64,000 nucleotides of DNA from positions 21,684 to 85,683 of the forward strand of contig JAVBLR010000016.1 in the NCBI GenBank assembly GCA_031553395.1, given 5' to 3'. This DNA comes from WRGA01 sp031553395 (GTDB taxonomy: Bacteria > Bacteroidota > Bacteroidia > Bacteroidales > WRGA01). The position numbers and the translations under genes were made by a program. The notes under the pieces were generated by a model that was given only the letters and a program-made list of their open reading frames with translations, was not told the origin of the DNA and ran no database searches. Shown here piece after piece: positions 1 through 9,746 of this stretch; position 1 is the stretch's first letter; each line of letters begins with the position of its first letter.

Positions 1-972
1 GGATTAACAGCTGTTGTTTCTATTAAAGTAGCTGAACCTCAATTTGAGGGACAAACCAAAACCAAATTAGGCAACAACGAAGTTATCGGTGCCGTGGACA
101 TGGCTGTAGGTGAAGCGTTAGGATATTATTTGGAAGAACATCCCAAAGAAGCCAAAATCATTGTAGATAAAGTAATCTTAGCAGCGACCGCAAGGCATGC
201 TGCCCGCAAGGCACGGGAAATGGTTCAACGCAAATCACCGCTTACAGGTGGTGGATTACCGGGAAAATTAGCCGATTGTTCGGATAAAGATCCTGCCCGT
301 TGCGAAGTATTCCTTGTCGAAGGAGACTCGGCAGGTGGAACAGCTAAACAAGGCCGTGACCGTAATTTTCAGGCAATTCTTCCTTTACGTGGAAAAATTC
401 TGAATGTTGAAAAAGCCATGCAACACAAAGTGCTGGAAAGTGAAGAAATCCGGAATATTTACACGGCTTTAGGCGTTACCATTGGTACGGAAGAAGATTC
501 TAAAGAATTGAATCTAACAAAACTTCGTTATCATAAAGTAATTATCATGACTGATGCCGACGTCGATGGAAGCCACATTGCCACACTTATCCTGACTTTC
601 TTTTTCCGTCATATGAAGCAATTAATAGAAAGAGGATATGTGTATATTGCCACTCCCCCACTCTATTTGTGTAAAAAAGGGAAAACAGAGGAATATTGCT
701 GGGATGAACAACAACGTCAGGCTTTTATCAATAAATATGGCGGTGGAAATGAGAATTCTGTTCATACACAACGATATAAAGGTCTTGGAGAAATGAATGC
801 TTTACAATTGTGGGATACAACGATGAATCCCGAACATCGCACATTAAAACAAGTTGCCATTGAAAACGCTGCCGAAGCCGATCACGTTTTTTCTATGTTG
901 ATGGGTGAAGATGTTGCTCCTCGTAGGGAATTCATTGAAGAAAATGCAACGTATGCAAAAATTGATGCGTAA
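1..972 (+). CDS. gyrB: DNA gyrase subunit B, C-terminal part (5' end outside window)
   Basis: The reading frame is open from base 1 and gives 323 residues before the stop, so this is the C-terminal half of GyrB; the ATPase domain lies upstream of the window. Seen: the Toprim motif EGDSAGG, then LPLRGKILNVEKA, the metal-binding TDADVDGSH, and QRYKGLGEMNALQLWDTTMN near the C-terminus. These are type II topoisomerase B-subunit signatures, and the short tail after the Toprim/C-terminal region fits bacterial GyrB. ParE is the main alternative; the YKGLGEMN...LWDTTM stretch and the ending ENATYAKIDA favour GyrB. The protein works with GyrA to introduce negative supercoils using ATP. A strong hairpin terminator follows 22 bases after the stop. 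Confidence 0.95.
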   Translation, partial: GLTAVVSIKVAEPQFEGQTKTKLGNNEVIGAVDMAVGEALGYYLEEHPKEAKIIVDKVILAATARHAARKAREMVQRKSPLTGGGLPGKLADCSDKDPARCEVFLVEGDSAGGTAKQGRDRNFQAILPLRGKILNVEKAMQHKVLESEEIRNIYTALGVTIGTEEDSKELNLTKLRYHKVIIMTDADVDGSHIATLILTFFFRHMKQLIERGYVYIATPPLYLCKKGKTEEYCWDEQQRQAFINKYGGGNENSVHTQRYKGLGEMNALQLWDTTMNPEHRTLKQVAIENAAEADHVFSMLMGEDVAPRREFIEENATYAKIDA

Positions 973-994
973 ATAATCAAAATAAAAAATCCAC

Positions 995-1036
995 AAAAAG
1001 GGGTTGTTCAACAAAAAAATTGAACAACCCCTTTTT
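995..1036 (+). terminator. Intrinsic terminator of gyrB
   Basis: A perfect 16-bp stem (995-1010 with 1021-1036) containing AAGGGGTTGTTCA and its complement, with a 10-nt A-rich loop, ends in a T run. It lies just after the gyrB stop. The rest of the 973-1278 gap holds only AT-rich sequence and the opposing terminator at 1203-1242. Confidence 0.9.
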
Positions 1037-1202
1037 TAACACTTTTTCTTCGACATCGACCTGTTTGATTTCAAATATTCAAATCTCAGAGAGTTAAAGT
1101 CATACTCCGAATGATTGTTTTTTATTGTATAACAATTACTTATTAAAAAAAACAATCCCATTTTCAGTATAATAAAAAATACACTAAAAATAGAATCGGA
1201 TT

Positions 1203-1242
1203 AAAAAAGCCCCTTATGGGATAAACCCAAAGGGACTTTTTC
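1203..1242 (-). terminator. Terminator of the 1279-3999 gene
   Basis: AAAAAAGCCCCTTATGGG pairs with CCCAAAGGGACTTTTT (one G:U and small internal mismatches), with A/T runs on both sides, so it can act in both directions. A near-identical hairpin lies at 4957-4999 behind the paralogous gene. Confidence 0.85.
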
Positions 1243-1278
1243 TCTTGACCTTTTTACTTTACCAAAAAGACACCTATT

Positions 1279-3999
1279 TTATTTATTAAAAATTTTAGAA
1301 ACGCCTGTAGAACCATCTGTGTATTTCACTTTTACTACAACCAATCCTTTATAATCCTTATTTACTTGTCTTCCTGTTACATCGTAATATTCTGTAGAAG
1401 CAATTTCTTTAGAATAATCGATAGGAGCAATACCTGAACCTACAGGACCTGTATAAGTCAACTCTCCTGAGTAAGGATTGAATTCCCAATCTGTTGCAGG
1501 TTCCGGAAATTCAATAGAACTAAAGCCCAATGGATTAATTCCCAATTCATAATTAGCAAAATCTAAAATTTTGAAAGTACCTGTTGTTGTAGGAAGATTT
1601 TGCATAACAACCTTCAATACACCACCATAGTACAAATCTCCAGCTCCCGTTATTTTATCAACAGAAGTGCTATTTACATTAATAATTGTTGTAGAACCAT
1701 CTTGTAAAGAAAGTGGGCCACCCAGCGTTAAATTTCCAGTGATAGTTCCAAATATAGTTGTTTGAAGAGTACTTATTACTCCTGAACCAGCTAATGTAGC
1801 ACCTGCATCAACAGTTATGGCTGGTACACTTTCATTTTCACCTAATTGACCATCAACTTTCAAAGTTCCTTCATTTACATATATATTACCAAAATTAGCG
1901 GATAAACTATTACCTGTCAATGTCCATATTCCTGTACCTTTCTTGTAAAGGAAAATTTTAGCCAAAGGAGCAGTTCCATAATTTCTAATTGTACCTGCAA
2001 AAGTAGCATCTGTATTCAAACTTCCAATTTCATAATTCTCGTGACGATTTGCATTATTAACGAAACCACCTTCAAGAGCTGCTCCTTCATCCCCGCTCAA
2101 TTCCCCAATTTTTGCGGTAGTAAATTTATCTACTGGAGGAGTTCCAGGATCAGATCCTTGATTGTAATGAGGCAATATGCGTACTCCATTTCCTGCATGA
2201 ATTTTTACTTCTGCAAAATTTGCAGAGCCAACAGCAAAAGCAGCAGAATCTAATGCAGTTGTTACATTGATAGCAGTTCCTGCAGGGAATGTACTTCCTG
2301 ACCAGTTGTTTGCCCATGTTGAACTTGTTAATCTTCCCGGTTGAGTAAGACTAACATTTACTTTTTCAAATCCTTCTACTTTCAAAGAGTAAGAATTTGA
2401 ATTCTGAGCAGCTTCAATATTAAGAGTTCCTCCCATTCCAACAACAGGTCTGTTAAAATCAGCACCAGCATTAATTTTTAATATAGCAGCTTCATCTACA
2501 AGATATTTATTTGCAACATCAATATTAGTCACTTCCAATGTTCCACCATTTAATTCAATAAGCCCCTCTCCCATTTTGTTGATAAATCCAAGTTTAGCAG
2601 ACTTATTTACTTCTATTTTCCCTGTACCTTTCAATATCCCTGTACCAGTAATAGAATATCCTTCAGCATTAATAAGCAAATTACCACTACCTAAATCCAT
2701 ATTGCCGTTCAAATCAATTTCTTTAGGAGCAGCATCATCTGAAAACTCCACATTATTCATATTCTGGTATCCTAATTGATTTATATTATTCGTAGTAAAG
2801 TTAGCATCCAATTCATTCCACTTATCACTTATAGTACCTTTCCAAGTATAAGTCCCAGTGGTTGCCAAGTATTTTTTAAATTTAGCAGTAATTTCATTAG
2901 TAACTCCACTTTGAACCAAAACAGATTCAGTACTCGTAGCTTCAGCATCATAAGCATAATAATTATCATTATTTATAAACCATGATTTATCTGCTGCAGT
3001 AAGTTGAAAATCCAAGCCAACTTCTTGATCTTCTGCAACTCTATCTGCTTTTGCTTCTACGTTCTCTGTGTCTTTATAGTGTACAATTACGTCTTCCTGT
3101 CCTATAGAAGGAACTCTTTCATACACTTGAAAATTATCAACATACACATCAAATGGTGTTGAAGCACCTGCATTTCCCTGATTACTTGATCTATTTCCCA
3201 TTATTCCAAATGCATGCAAATCTGTTGGAGTGTCCGTTAAAAAATCAAGATCAGAAATGGTTTGAGTGTTAGATGGATTATCTGTTTCTGTGATGATAAT
3301 GGAAACTTTTTTTGTTGTAAAATTAAGAGCAAAAGACATATGATACCATACCGATTTTGTGAATACAACATCTGTTATAGTACTTTCATTATACATTGTT
3401 GTCTCAGCATCCGTTGTACCAGCTCTTCTAAACCCGGGATATTGTCCTGAATCAAAAACAGGAATGATGGTATCAGGACGAGTACCTTCGACTCTTAAAG
3501 CTTCTGGTCCCTGAATATCTTTATTCCATACATGGAATTTACCTGTGGTACCCACGAAATATACACCAACAATAGCATCTGTAATACCTCCATTTGCAAC
3601 ACCCTTGCTTCCTAACAAATAAAAACCAAGAGCATTCTTGACAGCAGTACCAGCAGTTACCATATTTATATCAAAATCCACATTAATAAGTTCCTTATCT
3701 TCTGTTGATGCAAACTTAATTTCTTTTCCTCTAGAACCACCATCAGCACCCCCATTAAAACGAAGTGCATCATGAATAACACTTCCAGTATTATTAACAC
3801 CACAACCTGCACTTCGTCCAAATATACCAGCAGTAGCATTATATGTATCACCTGCAACGGTAAATGTAGATGGAATTGCAGTTAACCCATCAAAATTCAC
3901 ATTGATGAGATACTTATTCCAATAAGATTGGGCATGCGACACCTGAGTACCACATAAGGCAATTACAGCCGCCCAAAACAATGTAGATAGTTTATTCAT
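1279..3999 (-). CDS. Secreted T9SS-like protein with concanavalin-like domain and autotransporter-associated beta-strand repeats (paralogue 1)
   Basis: 906 residues. A signal peptide (MNKLSTLFWAAVIALCG..., predicted cut at HAQ/SYW) is followed by a concanavalin/LamG-like region (about 30-295, FDGLTAIPS), a small HYKD...YYAYDA domain (about 300-385), a WKG...VEFSDDA module and a beta-strand repeat region with passenger-repeat features (GTGKIEVN, LTGNSLSANFG, GTLKVDGQLGE, TGNLTLGGPL). The last 50 residues (EYYDVTGRQV...GVSKIFNK) resemble a Bacteroidales T9SS type A sorting tail, though the usual YPNP is missing. It is a paralogue of the protein at 5036-7687 with the same domain order. It starts 47 nt after the frameshifted lipoprotein gene and probably shares its promoter. 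No catalytic motif was recognised; a surface adhesin or matrix role is inference. Confidence 0.8.
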   Translation of the reverse strand: MNKLSTLFWAAVIALCGTQVSHAQSYWNKYLINVNFDGLTAIPSTFTVAGDTYNATAGIFGRSAGCGVNNTGSVIHDALRFNGGADGGSRGKEIKFASTEDKELINVDFDINMVTAGTAVKNALGFYLLGSKGVANGGITDAIVGVYFVGTTGKFHVWNKDIQGPEALRVEGTRPDTIIPVFDSGQYPGFRRAGTTDAETTMYNESTITDVVFTKSVWYHMSFALNFTTKKVSIIITETDNPSNTQTISDLDFLTDTPTDLHAFGIMGNRSSNQGNAGASTPFDVYVDNFQVYERVPSIGQEDVIVHYKDTENVEAKADRVAEDQEVGLDFQLTAADKSWFINNDNYYAYDAEATSTESVLVQSGVTNEITAKFKKYLATTGTYTWKGTISDKWNELDANFTTNNINQLGYQNMNNVEFSDDAAPKEIDLNGNMDLGSGNLLINAEGYSITGTGILKGTGKIEVNKSAKLGFINKMGEGLIELNGGTLEVTNIDVANKYLVDEAAILKINAGADFNRPVVGMGGTLNIEAAQNSNSYSLKVEGFEKVNVSLTQPGRLTSSTWANNWSGSTFPAGTAINVTTALDSAAFAVGSANFAEVKIHAGNGVRILPHYNQGSDPGTPPVDKFTTAKIGELSGDEGAALEGGFVNNANRHENYEIGSLNTDATFAGTIRNYGTAPLAKIFLYKKGTGIWTLTGNSLSANFGNIYVNEGTLKVDGQLGENESVPAITVDAGATLAGSGVISTLQTTIFGTITGNLTLGGPLSLQDGSTTIINVNSTSVDKITGAGDLYYGGVLKVVMQNLPTTTGTFKILDFANYELGINPLGFSSIEFPEPATDWEFNPYSGELTYTGPVGSGIAPIDYSKEIASTEYYDVTGRQVNKDYKGLVVVKVKYTDGSTGVSKIFNK

Positions 4000-4046
4000 A
4001 ATAAAACAGTTTAAATTAATAATATATTAATAAATTCATTTCTTAG

Positions 4047-4686
4047 TTAACGTTCCAGCAAGTCATTTTCGAAAAACAGATGATACTCATACTTATCTGT
4101 ACAAAGTATAGTTTCATCACCATATTCACTGCTCACGCTTTCCGGATACAAAGAATATTCTCTACCAGTATCCGGATCTTTGATTATGAATCCAAATCCA
4201 CTAGCCTGTATTAATTTCATGGCATTTGCATACTCAAGAGGAAATGCACTCTGCTCCACATATGGAAACACTTGTCGTAAATTAGCAAGCACCTGAGCAT
4301 CCTCAAGTATTACATATAGCGGATAATTAGGAATTGTCTTTGAAAATCCAAATATACATTTCTATCAGGAGTCAACAGAATATCAGAAAAATCTCCCGGA
4401 TTAGGACAATTATCAGTAACACTAAGTGCAAGATAAGACCCATCAAAAAATATTGACTCTGTCAATGTGTATAAAGCTGGTAACCCTCCCGTCAAAGGCG
4501 CAATTGTAATATAATACCCCGGAGTAGTTTTATTGGGACCAAAAAATTTCAACCCACAACGAATTTCAATGGGGCGAAGATTATTCGTCGCTCTCAATGT
4601 AGCAGTATTATCAACAACTACATCTCATTACTACATGAGCTAAATAACAATGCAATAATGGGAAGGCTTAAAAGTAACTTTTTCAT
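4047..4686 (-). pseudogene. Small lipoprotein gene broken by two frameshifts
   Basis: The start codon at 4686 opens a lipoprotein signal, MKKLLLSLPIIALLFSSCSNE, which meets a TAG two codons later. A second frame then carries DVVVDNTATLRATNNLRPIE...VYLDFQ to a stop at 4310, and a third frame continues SKTIPNYPLYVILEDAQ...FFENDLLER to the stop at 4047. The three pieces join without overlap into one protein of about 210 residues, so two single-base indels are the simplest reading. The gene has its own operator and promoter (4749-4809) and sits 47 nt upstream of the T9SS paralogue. No known family was recognised. The breaks could be real decay or assembly errors; the second lies by a TTTT run. 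Confidence 0.75.
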
Positions 4687-4748
4687 AGCATTTTAAATTT
4701 AAATTAGACACTAAAATTAAACTTAAAAGATTCAAAAAAAATAACAAA

Positions 4749-4809
4749 CAAATGTATGCATTTCCCAACCTCTAACAACTGTAAAATAGTACATAATTAT
4801 GGAAAACAG
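4749..4809 (-). promoter_or_regulatory. Operator plus -7 promoter element of the lipoprotein/T9SS unit
   Basis: Plus-strand decamers TGTAAAATAG (4780-4789) and TGGAAAACAG (4800-4809) flank a 10-bp spacer starting TAC. 23 nt nearer the gene lies TACATTTG on the minus strand (4749-4756), a match to the Bacteroidetes -7 consensus TAnnTTTG. The same layout occurs at 7749-7808 and 26468-26528. Nothing else was recognised in the 4687-5035 gap apart from the terminator at 4957-4999. Confidence 0.75.
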
Positions 4810-4956
4810 TCTTTATTCGAGTTAACAATTAATAATTGTCAATCACTAGTTCAATATATAACTTACAAATAACACATTAATTATAAGAATATTATAGCTT
4901 ATAATTTGAAAATACACTTGATTATTCTCAACTCTTAACTATTGAAATATAAATAT

Positions 4957-4999
4957 AAAAAAGCCCCTTATGGGCTTTACACCCAAAGGGACTTTTTCT
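4957..4999 (-). terminator. Terminator of the 5036-7687 gene
   Basis: AAAAAAGCCCCTTATGGG pairs with CCCAAAGGGACTTTTT, the same hairpin as at 1203-1242 with a slightly different loop (GCTTTACA). It lies just downstream of the paralogue's stop, so the terminator was duplicated together with the 3' end of the gene. Confidence 0.85.
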
Positions 5000-5035
5000 C
5001 TCAGTCTTTTTTTACTTTACCTAAAAGACTCCTAT

Positions 5036-7687
5036 TTATTTGTTAAAGATTTTAGAAATGCCTGTAGAGCCATCAGTGTATTTTACTTTTACTACAACCA
5101 ACCCTTTACAATCTTTGCTAACTTGTCTTCCTGTTACATCATAATATTCCATAGAAGCAATTTCTTTAGAATAATCGATAGGAGCAATACCTGAGCCTAC
5201 TTCACCTGTATAAGTCAACACTCCGGAGATAGGATTGAAAGACCAGTCTGTTGCAGGTTCCGGAAATTCGAAAGTAAGAAAATTTCCTTCAATATAATCA
5301 CTACCGGATTCAAGAATCTTGAAATCACCTGTAGTAGTAGGACGGCCCTGCATAGCAATCTTTAATGTACCACCATTAATATTTATATCACCGGCAGTTG
5401 TTATTTTATCAATAGAAGAGCCATTTACATTGATAACAGTAGTTGAATTTTCCATAATTGAAAGCGATCCACCTAATGTTAAATTTCCCGTAATAGTTCC
5501 ATCCACAGTTGTTTGAAGAACACCTATCGATCCTGCACCAGCTAATGTTGCAGCAGCTTCAACAGTTACAAATGGTATAATCGCATCTACTCCCAATTGA
5601 CCATCAACTTTTAATGTTCCTTCTTTAACTATCACGCCTCCTCCAGCAGTAGAAGTAGAATATGGGCTGATACCTGTTAAGGTCCATGTTCCTGCTCCTG
5701 TTTTAGTAATATACAATGGAACTACAATATCAGCACCGGTTGTACCAGTAAAATTCTTGATTACACCGGCAAAAGTTGCATCTGTATTTAAACCTCCGAT
5801 TTCATAAGTCAATGTACGAGTATCTGATTGTGTATGTCCTCCCTCTATAGTAGAACCTTCGTCACCTACAAGTTCACCTATCTTTATTGTTGAAGTTCCA
5901 CTACCACTACTTGGACCTTGATTGTAATAACGCATCAAACGAACTCCATTACCCAAATGTACTTTTGTGCTTGCAAAATTATTATCTCCAACAGCAAATC
6001 CTGCTCCACCCATTCCGGTTTCATGATCAAGTACAAGTTCAGTTGTTGCATTAATTTGAGTTCCATCAGGGAAGGTAGTTCCATTCCAGTTATTTGTATA
6101 TGTAGAGTTTGCTCTACCTAATTGTTCAAGTTTAAGATTTACCGTTTCGAATCCTGTAATGGCAAGAGAATAAGGATTATTTTGAGCAGCTTCTATATTT
6201 AATGTACCGCCTAAACCTTCAAGTGTTTTCTTAAATTCAGCACCGACATTAATTCTTAATACAGCAGATTGATCCATAATAATCTTACTTACCGTATTAA
6301 CATTCGTAAATTCCAATGTTCCTCCATTTAATTCTACAAGCCCTTCTCCCATTTTGTTGATAAATCCAAGCTTAGCCGATTTATTTATTTCTATTTTTCC
6401 AGTACCATGTAACGTACCTTCACCAACAATAGAATATCCTTCGGCAGTAATAACAATATTGCCTTCACCCAAATCCATATTACCTGTAAGATTAACATCT
6501 TTAGGAGCGCTTTCGTCCGAGAATATTACGCCATTTCCATTTTGATAAGCCAATATATTACCACCAACTGTAAAGTTTTCACCTATTTCATCCCAGAATT
6601 CACTATTTGCACCTTTCCATACATAATTTCCGGCAGTTATTGCAGTTTTTTTATATTTAACTGTAATCTCAACACCGCCATCTACGACCAAAACATAATC
6701 ATCTCCGGTAGCTGTTGCATCGTATGCATAATAGAAACCATCTTTGGTAAATGTTGTTTTATCTTCTTTTGTCAGTTCGTAATTCAAGTTAACCTCTTGG
6801 TCTGGAATAATTGCATCAGGTTTAACCGTATTATTGTCTTGATCTTTATAATGAACAGTAACAGAAGCTTTACCGTCTGATGGTATTAATTCGGAGATTT
6901 GGAGGTTATCCATATTGACATTAAAATCAGAATTAGTACTACCACTCCTATGAGCTGCAACATTCATAAAATTCAAATCAGTTACAGGTACTCCGCTTAT
7001 AAAGGCTAGATCTGATATTGTTTGCGCATTTTCAGGATTATTTTTGTCAGTAATTGTTATAGATACTTTTTGTGTAGTATAGTTCAAAATAAATTCAAAG
7101 TGATACCATACTTCAGCTGTATATGTAACATTTGTACCCATATTCGTCATCCAATCCAATGTAGGACCCACAGAATTCTGAGGTTCAAGTACAAGTTCAC
7201 CCATATTTTGACCAAATACATGCCACATTCCATCCAAACCGCATAAATATACACAGGAAATAATACCTGCTCCATCAAGTGTATTAGTTGTAGTGTTACC
7301 TCCACTTACTGCATTACTCCCCATCAAATGGATCATAAATGCATGAGCGTTTGCTTCCTGAAGTATTGTTTTATTCACTTTCAAATCGAAGTCAACACTC
7401 ATAAATTCTTTTTCAAATTTAGGTGTAAAAGTTATTTGGTCTCCTCTTCCACCACTTCCACCACCGGAAACAGTCATCATATCATTTGCAACAGCTACGC
7501 CCCTGGCTGATGAATTTGTTGCAGTAAGAGCTCCTCCTCTCCCATTCGTCATTCCGGAAGGTAATGCAGTTAAACCATCAAAATTTGTTTTAAATAAAGG
7601 TTCTTTTCGATAATCTTGGGCATACGACACCTGAATGCAACAGAGTGTCATTACAGCTGCCCAAAGTAATGTAGATAATTTTTTCAT
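5036..7687 (-). CDS. Secreted T9SS-like protein with concanavalin-like domain and beta-strand repeats (paralogue 2)
   Basis: 883 residues from the ATG at 7687; an in-frame TTG 60 nt upstream lies right beside the -7 element and is unlikely to be used. Signal peptide MKKLSTLLWAAVMTLCC..., cut near YAQ/DYR. The domain order matches paralogue 1: concanavalin-like (FDGLTALPSG), HYKDQDNN...YYAYDATATG domain, WKGANSEFWDEIGENFT module, repeat region (GTGKIEINKSAKLGFINKMG, TGAGTWTLTG, GTLKVDGQLG, TGNLTLGGSL), and tail EYYDVTGRQV...GISKIFNK. The C-terminal 50 residues and following terminator are almost identical between the paralogues, while the N-terminal third is much more diverged. It has its own promoter and operator (7749-7808). 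A T9SS-exported surface protein is inferred; no enzyme motif was found. Confidence 0.8.
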   Translation of the reverse strand: MKKLSTLLWAAVMTLCCIQVSYAQDYRKEPLFKTNFDGLTALPSGMTNGRGGALTATNSSARGVAVANDMMTVSGGGSGGRGDQITFTPKFEKEFMSVDFDLKVNKTILQEANAHAFMIHLMGSNAVSGGNTTTNTLDGAGIISCVYLCGLDGMWHVFGQNMGELVLEPQNSVGPTLDWMTNMGTNVTYTAEVWYHFEFILNYTTQKVSITITDKNNPENAQTISDLAFISGVPVTDLNFMNVAAHRSGSTNSDFNVNMDNLQISELIPSDGKASVTVHYKDQDNNTVKPDAIIPDQEVNLNYELTKEDKTTFTKDGFYYAYDATATGDDYVLVVDGGVEITVKYKKTAITAGNYVWKGANSEFWDEIGENFTVGGNILAYQNGNGVIFSDESAPKDVNLTGNMDLGEGNIVITAEGYSIVGEGTLHGTGKIEINKSAKLGFINKMGEGLVELNGGTLEFTNVNTVSKIIMDQSAVLRINVGAEFKKTLEGLGGTLNIEAAQNNPYSLAITGFETVNLKLEQLGRANSTYTNNWNGTTFPDGTQINATTELVLDHETGMGGAGFAVGDNNFASTKVHLGNGVRLMRYYNQGPSSGSGTSTIKIGELVGDEGSTIEGGHTQSDTRTLTYEIGGLNTDATFAGVIKNFTGTTGADIVVPLYITKTGAGTWTLTGISPYSTSTAGGGVIVKEGTLKVDGQLGVDAIIPFVTVEAAATLAGAGSIGVLQTTVDGTITGNLTLGGSLSIMENSTTVINVNGSSIDKITTAGDININGGTLKIAMQGRPTTTGDFKILESGSDYIEGNFLTFEFPEPATDWSFNPISGVLTYTGEVGSGIAPIDYSKEIASMEYYDVTGRQVSKDCKGLVVVKVKYTDGSTGISKIFNK

Positions 7688-7748
7688 GATAAAATAATTT
7701 GAATTAATTATAATTTGAAACATATAATTCTGTCCAAAAAACGACAAA

Positions 7749-7808
7749 CAAATTTACTCATTTTTCATTTTTCATAAATGGAAAATAGTACAAAATAATG
7801 GAAAGCAG
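7749..7808 (-). promoter_or_regulatory. Operator plus -7 promoter element of paralogue 2
   Basis: Decamers TGGAAAATAG (7779-7788) and TGGAAAGCAG (7799-7808) flank a 10-bp spacer starting TAC. TAAATTTG on the minus strand (7749-7756) lies 22 nt away and fits TAnnTTTG. There is no good -33 TTTG, so activation by a protein bound at the decamers is plausible. Confidence 0.75.
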
Positions 7809-7819
7809 TCGCTGATTAA

Positions 7820-7903
7820 GTTAAGAATTAAGAGTTATAAGACCAATCTTACAACAATTCTTAATTCTTAACTTTTAATTCTTAATTCTTAATTCTTAAT
7901 TAA
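7820..7903 (-). repeat. Heptad microsatellite TTAATTC with inverted arm behind the SusD gene
   Basis: TTAATTC units repeat in 7-bp register from about 7861 to 7903. A 13-bp perfect inverted pair (GTTAAGAATTAAG 7820-7832 with CTTAATTCTTAAC 7860-7872) can fold into a hairpin. It immediately follows the SusD stop, where a terminator would be expected. Confidence 0.7.
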
Positions 7904-9706
7904 TTATCTGTATAAAGGCAAGTACCAATTGGCTTCGTTATTGAAGTCAGGCACAGGTAGCCCGGCTAATTCATATTTCCGGTGCATTTTATTATACAAG
8001 AATTGTCCACCGGTACCGTTTAATTTTTGCAAACGGCGGGCAACACGAATCAAGTCAGTCCAGCGATGTCCTTCAAATGCCAATTCCAGTCCGGCTTCTT
8101 TTACAATCATATTTTCAATAAAATTGATTGAATCTTGCTTTGTTGTTATTGTAGACATATCTATACTTGGCAAATTAGCACGTCCTCTTACACCGGCATT
8201 ACTTCTCCACGGAGTTAAGAATGTAGGTCCGTTAGCTGCAGTATTGTTATTTCTGGCGTCAATATAATATGGTGCGGGATAAGCAGTTGCAGGAGGAGGC
8301 CCATAACTCGTATAATCGACAGAATCGACCCTGCATGTAGCTCCTGTTAACGGATTTTTCCATTTAAAAGCGCCTCCGTTGATACCACTATTTACTAATG
8401 CCCAGGCTAAACGTGGATAACCGCCACCCGACTCAGACCTGTTGGCAGCCTCGGCATAACGTAAATGCAACAAAGCAGCACGATATAAGAACCATTTACC
8501 TTGCACTTCGTATGGTTTATTTATACCATCGTAAAACATTCCATATTTTGCAACTGCATAATCACCAGTAGGAGTTTTGTCAACACCGCCCGATATTCCC
8601 CTGCAATCATAAGGGAAAGCATTTTTCTGCACTTCGCTACCCCACATTTCGTCGATAGCATATTTCGAAGGTTTCAGGTAATATTTTCCTCTTCCACTTG
8701 TACCGAATAACTCTACAAAAGGATATGTAGGTGCAAATTTGTAATCATACGACATTTCCCAAATCATTTCAAATCTCGTATACCTATCATCAGGACTTAC
8801 TTTAAACATATTTTTCCACGCGTTATAATATGTATTATAATCATTTTCTTTAAAGCGTTGGAATAAGATAGCAAAATAGTTCACTTCTCCAGAAGTCCAT
8901 ACATAGTTGAACAACCGGTATGTATTTATTGCTTCAGGTGTAGTTGAACCTGCAGTCTCATTTTTAGATAGTACTTTACGATATTGTATTGCAGCATTAT
9001 CATATTGGTTATTAAATAGATAAAGATCGCCCAGCAAACATCTTTTATTAATAAAGAATGGGACTAAACTATAAGAATCAACCGTACCGGTAATCAATTT
9101 AGAAGTTTGATAATCTTCCAATGTAGGCAAATTCTCCATAAAATGGATTAATTCGGGAATCAACGCATCCAGATTCATCATATATTCTCCTTGTTTAGCC
9201 AAATCATTTATATCGACAACCGGTTTGGTTATATAAGGAATCGTACCATATTGAACACCTAATTGATAATACAACCAGCAACGAATAGCGCCTATATCGG
9301 AATAACGTTCAGTATATTCAGCAACTGTAAGGCGTTTTTCTTTCAGCATTACATCAAAATTATACAATGCATCGTTACAATTCTGGATTATTTGATAAAA
9401 AGGAGTAACATCAGTCCAATAATTATCCTTACTTGTTTTTTGTAGATTGATTTCAATCAAGTCATCATTTGCATTTGCCGTAACATCCAATAAGTCACCG
9501 CGTAATTCATTCAACACTACCAACCGGTCAGCAACCCCCATGACTTCACCATAAATACCCATTATCGCAGCATCGGCATCATCCACGGTTGCATAATACT
9601 TGTCGTACGGAATAGCTTCCTCTATGTCGGCATCAACACACGAATAGAAGAGTAATCCCGTTAAACCCAGTGAAAAAATTATATATTTGAAAGTATTCAT
9701 AAACAT
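7904..9706 (-). CDS. SusD/RagB family outer-membrane lipoprotein (pair 1)
   Basis: 600 residues. The signal ends at a lipobox Cys about residue 23 (LLFYSC/VDADIEEA); the acidic residues after it fit a lipoprotein export signal to the cell surface. The body has SusD features: an early SusD-like segment (ATVDDADAAIMGIYGEVM), TPR-type helices, a conserved Arg/Tyr-rich part (WFLYRAALLHLRYAEAANR), and the C-terminal GLELAFEGHRWTDLIRVARR signature. SusD proteins bind glycan over the SusC channel. It starts 40 nt after the SusC gene. Two ATGs are possible, 9706 and 9700 (MNTFKYIIF); the second gives the more typical signal peptide. Substrate cannot be read from sequence. Confidence 0.92.
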   Translation of the reverse strand: MFMNTFKYIIFSLGLTGLLFYSCVDADIEEAIPYDKYYATVDDADAAIMGIYGEVMGVADRLVVLNELRGDLLDVTANANDDLIEINLQKTSKDNYWTDVTPFYQIIQNCNDALYNFDVMLKEKRLTVAEYTERYSDIGAIRCWLYYQLGVQYGTIPYITKPVVDINDLAKQGEYMMNLDALIPELIHFMENLPTLEDYQTSKLITGTVDSYSLVPFFINKRCLLGDLYLFNNQYDNAAIQYRKVLSKNETAGSTTPEAINTYRLFNYVWTSGEVNYFAILFQRFKENDYNTYYNAWKNMFKVSPDDRYTRFEMIWEMSYDYKFAPTYPFVELFGTSGRGKYYLKPSKYAIDEMWGSEVQKNAFPYDCRGISGGVDKTPTGDYAVAKYGMFYDGINKPYEVQGKWFLYRAALLHLRYAEAANRSESGGGYPRLAWALVNSGINGGAFKWKNPLTGATCRVDSVDYTSYGPPPATAYPAPYYIDARNNNTAANGPTFLTPWRSNAGVRGRANLPSIDMSTITTKQDSINFIENMIVKEAGLELAFEGHRWTDLIRVARRLQKLNGTGGQFLYNKMHRKYELAGLPVPDFNNEANWYLPLYR

Positions 9707-9746
9707 ACAGTTTTAATTGATTAATAATCTGCTTGGTTCTCTTTGA

